NCBI GenBank assembly: GCA_016714895.1
Contig: JADKBV010000004.1
Span: 744,001-808,000 of the forward strand
Direction: 5' to 3'
Length of the DNA: 64,000 nt
DNA from: Saprospiraceae bacterium
Lineage (GTDB): Bacteria; Bacteroidota; Bacteroidia; Chitinophagales; Saprospiraceae
The position numbers and the translations under genes are program-made. Shown in pieces: positions 50,657 through 59,416 of the stretch. Every line of letters starts with the position of its first letter. The first letter of the stretch is position 1. The notes under the pieces are model-generated. The model was not told where the DNA came from. It saw only the letters and a program-made list of their open reading frames with translations, and did no database searches.

Positions 50657-50995
50657 ATGTATCAGTTGTACGTCATAGAACTCAGAAAAAAGGTTTTTAC
50701 AGAAAACAGAAAATTCCGCGAATCCAATCCGCAGTTTAATGGTGTTCTTGAATGTTTATATGTAGGTATGACCAGTAAAACACCAAAAGAAAGATTTGAC
50801 CAGCACGTGAACGGCAGCCTGAGCAACAAAGGAATGGATATTTCTTCAAAGATCGTCAAACAATATGGTTCTTACCTGAGGCCAAGCCTGTACCATCATT
50901 TGCCGCATTATAAAACCTTGCAGGATGCATTAAAAGCAGAAAAAGAGTTGGCCGCTACTTTGAAAAGACAACGTTATGCTGTTTGGGTAAATTGA
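50657..50995 (+). CDS. Stand-alone GIY-YIG nuclease-like protein
   Basis: A 112-residue protein whose start matches a degenerate GIY-YIG pattern: LYVIEL (residues 4-9), then LYVGMTSKTPKERFDQH (about 35-51) with the expected arginine in KERF. A conserved acidic residue near the C-terminus (ALKAEKELAATLKRQ) could complete the site. Small single-domain members of this superfamily (URI-like) act in DNA repair or have unknown roles. It is a single gene on the plus strand between two minus-strand genes. The ATG at 50657 places LYVIEL at the N-terminus. Confidence 0.65.
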   Translation: MYQLYVIELRKKVFTENRKFRESNPQFNGVLECLYVGMTSKTPKERFDQHVNGSLSNKGMDISSKIVKQYGSYLRPSLYHHLPHYKTLQDALKAEKELAATLKRQRYAVWVN

Positions 50996-51027
50996 TGAAA
51001 ACCAACAGGTTAAATTGATACAATACA

Positions 51028-51060
51028 ATCAAAAAGGCCGGAATTAGTGGTTTTTTTGAT
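51028..51060. terminator. Bidirectional terminator between GIY-YIG and helicase genes
   Basis: A 12-bp stem (ATCAAAAAGGCC / GGTTTTTTTGAT, two G-T pairs) with a 9-nt loop and T-runs on both strands, between convergent genes. Confidence 0.65.
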
Positions 51061-51097
51061 GGATTGCCTGATGGAATAAATTTCAGAAAACATTTTC

Positions 51098-53359
51098 TCA
51101 CTCCAAAATCTGCAATTTCGCAAAATTGAGCATGATCCTTTTTTCATTGACAGGGTCGACCTGCGGAAATAAAATGGAAGCAACCATCCTTTCGTCCACA
51201 CTTTTGACATCTCCCTCTCCAAATTTCAGATGGAGTACTTTTTGTCCGGCACGGATATCCTTCGGATCACTCGGTTTGAATCCTTCGACATCCACTTTAG
51301 GTGGACCACCCAATTGTTTGGGTTTGAAAGCACCCAGAATTTTTGGCTCTCCAAATGTTGGTTTTACCGTCGTTGAAATGATATTGTCAATGTTTTTTTC
51401 GGATATCTCTTCCAGAAAACGACTCGGATCATTAAAACGCATGTCTCCGTGCTGATACCTGGCGTTGGCAAAACTCAGGGTCAACAATTCTTCTGCCCGG
51501 GTTATAGCCACATAAAATAATCGCCTCTCTTCATCAATGAGGTTCGGGTCAGACATAGATTGATAAGAAGGAAAAAGATTTTCTTCCAACCCGGTGACAA
51601 AAACAGATTTAAACTCCAAACCTTTGGCCGCATGGATGGACATCAGGCTGACGGTATCAGGGTTTTCTTCGCCCTGATCGGCATCCGTCATCAGGGATAT
51701 GGTCTGCAAATACGTAGTCAGAGACTTGTCAATGGTAACTTCTTCGTTGACTTCAAGTTCGTCGTCTTCCACAAATTCTTTGATACCATCGAGCAAGGAG
51801 TCGATATTTTCAATTCTGGAAAGACCTTCCACACTTTTGTCGGCCTTGAGGTGGTCTATGATACCGGAATGTTTGGCGATGTATTGCGCTGTAGCGTGCG
51901 CATCAGATGAAGCAGCTTTGGCTTTAAAGGCTTTGATCAGCTGAACAAACTCAACCATTCCCTTTTTGGCTCTTTGGCTGAAATCGATTTTAGTCAACAC
52001 TTCCCACATGCTCATGTCATTGTCTTCAGCAAGTTGTGATATACTATCCACCGTGCTGTCGCCAATACCTCTTTTGGGATAATTGATTACCCTTTTGAGG
52101 GCTTCATCGTCTTTGTCATTGGCTACCAATCTGATGTAAGCGAGTACATCTTTGATTTCCTTACGGGAATAGAAGGAAAGTCCTCCGAAAACCCGGTACG
52201 GAATGTTATACCTTCTGAGTTGTTCTTCAAAAATCCTCGATTGGCTGTTGGTCCTGTACAAAATGGCAAAATCCTTGTTTTTAAGGTTATGCCGGTTTTT
52301 TTGTTCAATGATGTTATCTGCTATCCTTTTGCCTTCTTCTGTTTCGGAAGCGGCTTTGACCATTTTTATTTTATTGCCTGCAGGCCGGTCTGTCCAGATT
52401 TTTTTCTGAATCTGTTTTTTGTTAAATGTAATAACTTCATTGGCCGCTTCTACGATAAAATGGGTAGACCGATAGTTTTGTTCCAACTTAAAAGTCTGTA
52501 GTTCCGGAAAGTCAGACTCAAACTGCAAGATGTTTTCTATTGTCGCTCCCCTGAAGGAATAGATACTTTGGGCGTCGTCTCCGACTATACAGATATTGTG
52601 GTTGCTGCCCGGATACACTGTCAGCAATTTCAGAATTTCGTACTGAAGGTAATTGGTATCCTGAAACTCATCCACCATCAGGTATTGAAACTGATTCTGG
52701 TATTTTTCCCTCGTATTATCCGGATTCTGATACAGCAAACGAAACATTTGCAACAATAAATCATCAAAATCCATCGCGCCGGCCCGTTGACATCTTGCCA
52801 CATATTTTTCATATATCTGATAGATCAAAGGCCGCCTGTTCATACGGTCCAGACCCATCAGTTCTTCGTTGTTTGCATACAACTTAGGCGTGATGAGGTT
52901 GCTTTTTGCCGCCGAAATCCTGGATTTTACCGCACCCGGAGAATACACTTTTTTGTCGAGGTTGAGCTGATTGATGATTTCCGTGATCAGACTTTTGGTA
53001 TCATCCGTATCATAAATCGTAAAATCATTGGGAAATCCGATTCTGTGTGCTTCCACCCTAAGGATTTTGGCAAATATCGAGTGGAATGTTCCGGCCCACA
53101 CCCTTTTGGCATGGTGACCGACTTCGACTTCTATCCGGTCTTTCATCTCTCTGGCAGCTTTGTTGGTAAACGTCAGGGCCAGAATATTTGCCGGAGGTAC
53201 ACCGGTTTTGATGAGATGCGCAATCCGAAATGTCAGCACCCTGGTTTTGCCTGATCCCGGTCCGGCAATGACCATCACAGGACCATTCAACGTGGTCACA
53301 GCCTGTCGTTGGACGTCATTAAGCCCTTCCAGATATGAAAAATCGGGTGTCTGAATCAT
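51098..53359 (-). CDS. uvrD: UvrD/PcrA-type DNA helicase
   Basis: A 753-residue superfamily 1A helicase. Motifs in order: Q motif (LNDVQRQAVTTLNGPVMV), Walker A (AGPGSGKTRVL, residues 32-42), LTFTNKAAREMKDRI, DEFQDTNYLQYEIL, the QNYRSTHFIV and DAQSIYSFRGA segments, VSLMSIHAAKGLEFKSVF and FYVAITRAEELL. The C-terminal tail (LHLKFGEGDVKSVDERM) is the tudor-like element found in PcrA and UvrD. It unwinds DNA in nucleotide excision repair and replication restart. It lies 21 bp after carB on the same strand and may be read from that promoter. Confidence 0.95.
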   Translation of the reverse strand: MIQTPDFSYLEGLNDVQRQAVTTLNGPVMVIAGPGSGKTRVLTFRIAHLIKTGVPPANILALTFTNKAAREMKDRIEVEVGHHAKRVWAGTFHSIFAKILRVEAHRIGFPNDFTIYDTDDTKSLITEIINQLNLDKKVYSPGAVKSRISAAKSNLITPKLYANNEELMGLDRMNRRPLIYQIYEKYVARCQRAGAMDFDDLLLQMFRLLYQNPDNTREKYQNQFQYLMVDEFQDTNYLQYEILKLLTVYPGSNHNICIVGDDAQSIYSFRGATIENILQFESDFPELQTFKLEQNYRSTHFIVEAANEVITFNKKQIQKKIWTDRPAGNKIKMVKAASETEEGKRIADNIIEQKNRHNLKNKDFAILYRTNSQSRIFEEQLRRYNIPYRVFGGLSFYSRKEIKDVLAYIRLVANDKDDEALKRVINYPKRGIGDSTVDSISQLAEDNDMSMWEVLTKIDFSQRAKKGMVEFVQLIKAFKAKAASSDAHATAQYIAKHSGIIDHLKADKSVEGLSRIENIDSLLDGIKEFVEDDELEVNEEVTIDKSLTTYLQTISLMTDADQGEENPDTVSLMSIHAAKGLEFKSVFVTGLEENLFPSYQSMSDPNLIDEERRLFYVAITRAEELLTLSFANARYQHGDMRFNDPSRFLEEISEKNIDNIISTTVKPTFGEPKILGAFKPKQLGGPPKVDVEGFKPSDPKDIRAGQKVLHLKFGEGDVKSVDERMVASILFPQVDPVNEKRIMLNFAKLQILE

Positions 53360-53380
53360 CTATTGGTTACGAGTATATAT

Positions 53381-56197
53381 TTATCTTGATAAAAACATAG
53401 ATCGTTTGCTGTCGAGGTCTCTGAAATACGGATCGTTGAGATCTTTGATGTAATAAATCATTTCACCGGTGGATTTCATTTCAGGTCCGAGATTTTTATC
53501 AACATTCGGAAATTTATCAAACGAAAATACCGGAACTTTGATGGCATAACCTTCCAGTTTTTTATCGACTACAAAATCTTTGATTTTGTGGGTGCCCAAC
53601 ATCACTTTGGTCGCTATGTTCAGGAAAGGTACCTGATACGCTTTGGCAATAAAAGGCGTTGTCCGCGATGCTCTCGGATTGGCTTCGATGACGTAAACCT
53701 GATCGTTTTTAATGGCAAATTGGATATTGATCAGTCCCTTGATATTCAGGGCAAATGCAAGTTTTTTCGCATGAGCAATCATGGTGTCAATCACATCTTG
53801 CGAAAGCGAATAAGGAGGAAGTACCGCAGAACTGTCACCCGAGTGGATACCTGCCGGCTCGATGTGTTCCATGATTCCCATAATCATCACCTCTTCTCCA
53901 TCACAGATGGCATCAATTTCGGCTTCACGGGCTCTTTCGAGAAACTGGTCGATAAGGACTTTATTGTCCGGCATGTGTTTGAAAATGCTCAACACGTGTT
54001 TTTCAAGCTCTGCGTCATTGATAACAATCCGCATCCGTTGACCACCCAATACGTAAGAAGGACGAACCAGTACCGGATAAGAGACGACACGAGCCACTTC
54101 CAATGCTTCGTCCACATCATGTGCCACACCGTACCTTGGATAAGGTATGTGCAAAGCTTTGAGCAAATCAGAAAATCGACCTCTGTCTTCGGCAATATCC
54201 ATATTGTCAAAATCCGTTCCGATGATTTTGACTCCTTTTTGTTTGAGTTTTTCAGCCAATTTTAAGGCTGTTTGTCCGCCCAACTGAACGATGACTCCTT
54301 CCGGTTGTTCGTGGTCGATGATTTCTTCCAGGTGTTCCCAGAATACCGGTTCGAAGTACAGTTTGTCAGATATATCAAAATCTGTGGAAACCGTCTCCGG
54401 ATTACAATTGACCATAATGGCTTCATAACCCGCTTCTTTTATAGCCAGAATTCCGTGTACACAACAATAGTCAAACTCAATTCCCTGACCAATCCGGTTG
54501 GGACCGGAACCCAAAACGATGATTTTTTTCTTATCAGAAGGAATACTTTCATTTTCAGAATCAAAACAGCTATAAAAATAATTCGTTTTGGATTCAAATT
54601 CTGCAGCGCAGGTGTCCACCATTTTGTAGACCCTTTTGATGCCGAGTTTTTTACGTTGTCTGGTGACTTCTTCTTCTTTAATACGCAAAACCCAGGCAAT
54701 CTGAGCATCGCTGTATCCCATGTTTTTTAATTCTCTGAAATAATCGGCCGGAATATCTTCGGCAACATTGAAGCGCATGAGTTTTTCTTCCGTCTGAACC
54801 AGTTTTTTGATTTGTTTGATAAACCAGGGATCTATTTTGGTGAGTTTGTGAACCGTTTTTTCGGGAACACCCAGACGAAGGGCATCTTTGACCCTGAAGA
54901 TACGGTCATCGCTCACTTTTTCGAGTCTGCCGAGGATATCTTCTGTCTGTATCCATTCTTTCATGTCAGCACCCAGGCCACTGCGGTTGTTTTCCTGGCT
55001 TTGGCAGGCCTTTTGTAAAGCCTCCAGGAAAGTACGGCCTATCGACATTACTTCACCAACAGACTTCATCTGAAGGCCGAGAGTTGTATCGGCGCCATAA
55101 AATTTTTCAAAATTCCATCTTGGCATTTTGACAATGACATAATCCAGGGTCGGCTCAAAATAGGCAGACGTTGTTTTGGTAATCTGATTTTTTAATTCGT
55201 CGAGATGGTATCCGATAGCAAGTTTGGCTGCTATTTTAGCGATAGGATATCCGGTGGCTTTGCTGGCAAGTGCCGAAGAGCGTGATACCCTGGGGTTGAT
55301 CTCTACGGCGATGAGTTTTTCGGTTTCCGGCTCGAGGGCAAACTGTACATTACACCCACCGGCAAAATTGCCCAAAGAGCGCATCATCAGGATGGCATCA
55401 TCTCTCATTTGCTGGAAAGCAGTGTCTGAAAGGGTCATGGCCGGTGCAACCGTGATACTGTCGCCGGTATGGATTCCCATCGGATCGAGGTTTTCGACAG
55501 TACAGATGATGACGACATTATCGTTTTTATCGCGGAGGAGTTCTAATTCAAATTCTTTCCAACCGAAAACAGCCTTTTCTACCAATACCTCGTGGGTAGG
55601 AGATGCTTCCAGACCGCGGCGCAGTGCTTCGTCAAATTCTTCCTCTTTCATGACGAAACCACCGCCGGTACCTCCCAGGGTGTAGGATGGTCTGATGACG
55701 AGGGGAAAACCGATTTCCTGAGCGGCTTCTTTTCCTTCCAGAAAAGAATTGGCGATCCGTGAGTCAGCCACATGCATGCCGAGTTTGACGACATGTTGTT
55801 TGAAAGCTTCGCGATTTTCGGTGAGTTCGATGGCATTCACATCTACTCCGATCATTTTGACGCCGTATTTTTTCCAGATGCCCATTTTATCCACTTCTAT
55901 AGCGAGGTTCAGGGCTGTTTGTCCGCCCATGGTAGGCAGTACGGCATCAATCTTACGTTCTTCCAGGATTTTGACAATACTTTCAGGGGTAAGCGGCCAC
56001 AGGTAAATATTATCTGCAACGACCTTATCCGTCATGATGGTGGCAGGATTGGAATTGATGAGGGAAACTTCGATGCCCTCTTCGCGCAGCGAGCGGGCTG
56101 CCTGGGTTCCGGAGTAGTCAAATTCGCAGGCTTGACCAATAACAATAGGGCCACTTCCGATGATGAGTACGGAGTGAATGGATGTATCTTTAGGCAT
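53381..56197 (-). CDS. carB: Carbamoyl-phosphate synthase large subunit, short form
   Basis: A 938-residue protein with two homologous carboxylating halves, each with an ATP-grasp domain. The first contains LIIGSGPIVIGQACEFDYSG and VEKAVFGWKEFELELLRD; the second contains VLGSGPNRIGQGIEFDYCC and VEANPRASRTTPFIAKAYQV. It makes carbamoyl phosphate for arginine and pyrimidine synthesis. E. coli CarB is 1073 residues; the missing end is the MGS-like allosteric domain that binds UMP and ornithine. The protein stops soon after FDKFPNVDKNLGPEMKSTGE. Short CarB forms are known in Bacteroidota. carA is not in view. A TACCTTTG element lies upstream. Confidence 0.95.
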   Translation of the reverse strand: MPKDTSIHSVLIIGSGPIVIGQACEFDYSGTQAARSLREEGIEVSLINSNPATIMTDKVVADNIYLWPLTPESIVKILEERKIDAVLPTMGGQTALNLAIEVDKMGIWKKYGVKMIGVDVNAIELTENREAFKQHVVKLGMHVADSRIANSFLEGKEAAQEIGFPLVIRPSYTLGGTGGGFVMKEEEFDEALRRGLEASPTHEVLVEKAVFGWKEFELELLRDKNDNVVIICTVENLDPMGIHTGDSITVAPAMTLSDTAFQQMRDDAILMMRSLGNFAGGCNVQFALEPETEKLIAVEINPRVSRSSALASKATGYPIAKIAAKLAIGYHLDELKNQITKTTSAYFEPTLDYVIVKMPRWNFEKFYGADTTLGLQMKSVGEVMSIGRTFLEALQKACQSQENNRSGLGADMKEWIQTEDILGRLEKVSDDRIFRVKDALRLGVPEKTVHKLTKIDPWFIKQIKKLVQTEEKLMRFNVAEDIPADYFRELKNMGYSDAQIAWVLRIKEEEVTRQRKKLGIKRVYKMVDTCAAEFESKTNYFYSCFDSENESIPSDKKKIIVLGSGPNRIGQGIEFDYCCVHGILAIKEAGYEAIMVNCNPETVSTDFDISDKLYFEPVFWEHLEEIIDHEQPEGVIVQLGGQTALKLAEKLKQKGVKIIGTDFDNMDIAEDRGRFSDLLKALHIPYPRYGVAHDVDEALEVARVVSYPVLVRPSYVLGGQRMRIVINDAELEKHVLSIFKHMPDNKVLIDQFLERAREAEIDAICDGEEVMIMGIMEHIEPAGIHSGDSSAVLPPYSLSQDVIDTMIAHAKKLAFALNIKGLINIQFAIKNDQVYVIEANPRASRTTPFIAKAYQVPFLNIATKVMLGTHKIKDFVVDKKLEGYAIKVPVFSFDKFPNVDKNLGPEMKSTGEMIYYIKDLNDPYFRDLDSKRSMFLSR

Positions 56198-56224
56198 GAG
56201 TAGTGGAAAATGGTTATTGGGTCA

Positions 56225-56255
56225 CAAAGGTATGATATAAAATGGTAATATAAAA
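56225..56255 (-). promoter_or_regulatory. Candidate promoter of carB
   Basis: Minus-strand TTTT (56255-56252), 19-bp spacer and TACCTTTG (56232-56225), 28 bp before the ATG. Confidence 0.4.
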
Positions 56256-56308
56256 ATGATTGAAGATAAAATGAAGTGATTTGATTTTATATTTTGCTTA
56301 TACCTTTA

Positions 56309-56653
56309 TCACAAATCCAACACAATCCCCAAACTTTCTTTGACCCGTGACGCCGTTTTTTCATCAAGGCTGCCGACATAACGGATGAATCTTTTATTGT
56401 CGATGACCCTGACCTGATCAATCAGGATTTCAGAATCCTTGAAAAGTTCATAATTAGTATTTTGTATTTTGACCCGCAGCGGAAAAGCATTTTCTTTAAT
56501 TTTTGTTGTCAACGGGCAAACAATAGTTGATGGATGTTTTATCCTGTTAAGAAAATTTGTTTGTACAATAAGAACGGGCCTGATTTTTCCCGGTTCTGTT
56601 CCCTTTGGAGGATTTAAGTCAGCCAGCCAAATATCAAATTGATTCATAGTCAT
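56309..56653 (-). CDS. MazF/PemK-type toxin (endoribonuclease)
   Basis: A 114-residue MazF-family ribonuclease. The family signature is seen in FDIWLADLNPPKGTEPGKIR, the strand RPVLIVQTNFLN and the region STIVCPLTTKIKENAFPLRV. The C-terminal SLDEKTASRVKESLGIVLDL is also typical. MazF toxins cut mRNA at short sequences, and the antitoxin upstream blocks this. The start may be ATG 56653 or ATG 56647. Its first 20 bp overlap the end of the antitoxin gene, typical of toxin-antitoxin operons. No other toxin-antitoxin pair was found in the window. Confidence 0.85.
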   Translation of the reverse strand: MTMNQFDIWLADLNPPKGTEPGKIRPVLIVQTNFLNRIKHPSTIVCPLTTKIKENAFPLRVKIQNTNYELFKDSEILIDQVRVIDNKRFIRYVGSLDEKTASRVKESLGIVLDL

Positions 56654-56876
56654 CTTCTAATGCTTCAAATTCTTTAAAAACTTCCATACCGGATTCTCTG
56701 ACAATAAATGATGCAATTCTGATTTGTTGCTCCAGGGCAGCTCTTTTTTTCATTTTTGTATATTCCAGAATGGCTTCATTGACAAATTTATTCCTCGATA
56801 TGTTTAGGTTTTTGACCATCTCGTCAGTTTCCTCAAGAACTTTTTCATCAATTTTGACGGATATTAATTTTGACAT
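56634..56876 (-). CDS. Ribbon-helix-helix antitoxin
   Basis: An 80-residue protein beginning MSKLISVKIDEKVLEETDEM with the beta-strand then two helices (VKNLNISRNKFVNEAILEY) expected of a ribbon-helix-helix DNA-binding domain (about residues 3-45). The C-terminal acidic part (VFKEFEALEDDYESI) would bind the toxin. It probably autoregulates the operon. The ATG at 56876 was chosen; the frame runs open for 87 bp upstream but that stretch is not family-like. The end overlaps the toxin gene by 20 bp. Confidence 0.82.
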   Translation of the reverse strand: MSKLISVKIDEKVLEETDEMVKNLNISRNKFVNEAILEYTKMKKRAALEQQIRIASFIVRESGMEVFKEFEALEDDYESI

Positions 56877-56990
56877 ATAAAAAGATATTGAAATGGTAAT
56901 ACCAAAGCAATATACTTTATTGATATATAGTTCCCAAAAACGATATACATGGACATATTTCAATCCAAAACACCATCCCTAAAGTCTTCG

Positions 56991-57022
56991 ACCAAAATAC
57001 CATAAAACCAAAATACCATAAA
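56991..57022. repeat. Tandem 16-bp repeat, two copies
   Basis: ACCAAAATACCATAAA occurs twice head to tail, with a third partial start (ACC). A degenerate relative (CCAAAACACCAT) lies at 56965-56976. It sits downstream of the membrane-protein gene at 57031 on its strand and upstream of the toxin-antitoxin operon. It may be the start of a minisatellite, or a simple duplication. Confidence 0.7.
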
Positions 57023-57030
57023 ACCTGTCA

Positions 57031-57534
57031 TTATTTAAACATCCTCATCCAGGCAAAACGCAACAGTACCAGTATACCGACAAAAAACAACATAAATTGC
57101 CAGAAAGGTAAAAAGGTGATGACCAACAAATGGGTTTTTTCCAACACCCACATAAAAACAATCAGCACAGACAACATAAAAATGAGTTGGCTGATCCGGT
57201 CAAAACCAGGAATATCTTTGAAAGCAACATTTCTCCGGATCAATGAATACGTGATAAACATGGTCAGTATCGGCAATATCTGGGTGTAAATATTGGTATC
57301 CATAATGCTGCCTCTTTCGAATAAAAATCGGTAAATCGCCAGACTCACCGCAAATATGCCCGGAATGCTCACCGCATAAATCAAAAATGAGTAGAGATAA
57401 TTCCACGGAACGAGGTGTCCTTCGTTTTTGCCTAATAATCCCGCCAATAAAGCGGTCGTAGGCATAGCAACAAAATAAAAAACCACAATGGTGGGATTGT
57501 CTCCCACGACTTCAAAAAATTGTCCTAAGGTCAT
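57031..57534 (-). CDS. Uncharacterised membrane protein
   Basis: A 167-residue integral membrane protein with about five hydrophobic helices (residues about 15-33, 46-70, 82-100, 114-134 and 140-161). Recognisable polar positions lie between them (GKNEGHLVPWNYLYSFLIYA, FKDIPGFDRISQLIFMLSVL). I do not recognise a family. The ATG at 57534 lies 3 bp after the stop of the M28 peptidase gene on the same strand, so the two are co-transcribed; it might act in the same peptide-handling process, but that is only proximity. Confidence 0.7.
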   Translation of the reverse strand: MTLGQFFEVVGDNPTIVVFYFVAMPTTALLAGLLGKNEGHLVPWNYLYSFLIYAVSIPGIFAVSLAIYRFLFERGSIMDTNIYTQILPILTMFITYSLIRRNVAFKDIPGFDRISQLIFMLSVLIVFMWVLEKTHLLVITFLPFWQFMLFFVGILVLLRFAWMRMFK

Positions 57535-57537
57535 GAC

Positions 57538-59160
57538 TTAATCTTTTATAACGCCATCCACAACCAACCTGTCTTTTCTGTTGGATATTTCATAGGTCGT
57601 TTGAAATATGAGTTTTCCGATCGGCACCATCTTGTCAAACAATATTTTATCTGCCGTATCAGTGGTCCGGTGATAATCTTTGTGTGTGCCTGTAAAAAAG
57701 AATATGGCCGGAACTCCGTTTTTGGCAAAATTATAATGATCGGAACGGTAATAAAACTGGTTGGGATCGGCTTCGTCATTGTATTTATAATCCAACACAA
57801 TCTGGGTATATTGCTGATTCATGGATTCATTGATTTTGTGTAAATCCGAACTTAATCTGTCGGAGCCAATAATGTAGGTATAATTGGCTTTATCGCCGTA
57901 AATATCGTCCGTTCTTCCGACCATATCCACATTGACATTCACTACGGTTGATTGTAAGGGGAATACCGGATATTCAGCATAGTACTTTGATCCCAACAAC
58001 CCTTTTTCTTCCCCGGTAAACCAACAAAAAACAATACTCCGTGAAGGCCTTTGTCCTTCGAGAACTGCCTGTTGAAATGATTGTGCCAGTTCGAGTAATA
58101 AAGACGAACCACTGCCATTGTCATCGGCACCGTAATAAATGTCATCCCCTCTTTTGCCGAGATGGTCAAAATGTGCCGAAACAACGAGATATTCATCCTT
58201 TTTGTCCGTTCCTTCGATGTATCCGATGACATTATTGCTTTGTAATATTTTAATTTCTTTTTCGAGATCGAGATCCAGAGTGGCCACCAAAGAAACCGGA
58301 CTTCCTTTGCCTTTAGCCATTCTTTTTCTGGATTTGAGGATCTTTTTTTGTTTTTTTCCTATGATTTCTGTAGCCATAGTTGTAGAAATATAGGCATGAG
58401 TCGGATATTCATAAATTTTTTGGCTCAGGTCTCCCAATTCGAGAAATGAACCCAAAATTTTCCTTCTGTTTTCTTCCAGCGTTTTTTTGATATCATTGTC
58501 AATGATTAAAACAGCGACAGCACCTTTTTCTTTGGCCAGTTTCAGTTTTTTGTCCAAACCATTGCTCCATACTGACATTCGTGTGGTACCGGTAATCATA
58601 GAAATACTGTCATTTATGGTAGGCTCACCTTTATTGATCAACACAACTTTGCCTTGTACATCTGTTTTTTTGTAATCAGAATAGGTCTCGTCTTCAATAC
58701 CATAACCCATAAACAAAATTTCGGCGGCTTTGATATTTTCCCCTTTGTTGTCACTTGGGAATACCAGATAATCCCAAAGATGTTTAAAGGATTTTCCGTT
58801 GATTTTACATTCATTTTTAAGCCATTTGCTGAAAGTAAAAGCGACCGGTTGTTTATATTCTTTGGTGCCCGGAATCGGTGATAAACCCAGATTATTAAGA
58901 TATCTGGCTATATAATCCGCTGCTTTATCATTACCCGGCGTTCCCGTTTCTCTGCCTTCCATATCTGCTGACGCCAGCACATCAAGATGAGCTTTTAATT
59001 CTCTGGCCGTAATACTTTCTGCATACCGGACTCTCGGAATATCCATATTTTGGATTATATTTTGACTGGTGTCGGGCTGGGTAACGTCCTTTTTATACTG
59101 GCCCAAAACATTTCCCGAAAGGAAAAAAATCAAACTTAAAACTCCTGCTATTTTCAACAT
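57538..59160 (-). CDS. M28 family zinc aminopeptidase
   Basis: A 540-residue secreted peptidase with signal peptide (KIAGVLSLIFFLSGNVLGQ), a PA-domain-like insert (about residues 130-280) and the M28 catalytic domain (about 320-520). Metal and catalytic residues are recognisable in VVSAHFDHLGKRGDDIYYGA, NGSGSSLLLELAQ, CWFTGEEKGLLGSKYY, NVDMVGR and RSDHYNFAKNGVPAIFFF. The cut is usually from the peptide N-terminus. A type IX tail is not visible. Its transcript includes the following membrane protein gene. The 5' flank (59161-59416) holds no second gene. Confidence 0.9.
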   Translation of the reverse strand: MLKIAGVLSLIFFLSGNVLGQYKKDVTQPDTSQNIIQNMDIPRVRYAESITARELKAHLDVLASADMEGRETGTPGNDKAADYIARYLNNLGLSPIPGTKEYKQPVAFTFSKWLKNECKINGKSFKHLWDYLVFPSDNKGENIKAAEILFMGYGIEDETYSDYKKTDVQGKVVLINKGEPTINDSISMITGTTRMSVWSNGLDKKLKLAKEKGAVAVLIIDNDIKKTLEENRRKILGSFLELGDLSQKIYEYPTHAYISTTMATEIIGKKQKKILKSRKRMAKGKGSPVSLVATLDLDLEKEIKILQSNNVIGYIEGTDKKDEYLVVSAHFDHLGKRGDDIYYGADDNGSGSSLLLELAQSFQQAVLEGQRPSRSIVFCWFTGEEKGLLGSKYYAEYPVFPLQSTVVNVNVDMVGRTDDIYGDKANYTYIIGSDRLSSDLHKINESMNQQYTQIVLDYKYNDEADPNQFYYRSDHYNFAKNGVPAIFFFTGTHKDYHRTTDTADKILFDKMVPIGKLIFQTTYEISNRKDRLVVDGVIKD

Positions 59161-59276
59161 GTAAGATGCATTATGATGTCACAAATAAACATCAATTTTT
59201 GGAAATGGATGCACTTGTGAAATAAAATTCAGGATAGTGACTTCAGAATTGTCTGTTTTTATATTAAATTTTGACG

Positions 59277-59284
59277 TAATTTTG
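59277..59284 (+). promoter_or_regulatory. Candidate -7 element of the nadC operon
   Basis: TAATTTTG fits TAnnTTTG, 133 bp upstream of the nadC ATG; no matching TTTG at -33. The 256-bp interval 59161-59416 contains nothing else I can assign. Confidence 0.35.
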
Positions 59285-59416
59285 CATCTTTTTACATTGA
59301 AACCATATGAAATGAGCATAAGGCAATCATACAAAACAGGATGATTATGTCTCATGCGAATTCCATATGACCATTAAAAACATTCACGCAGAGCGTTATA
59401 AACAAAAAATAAAAAT

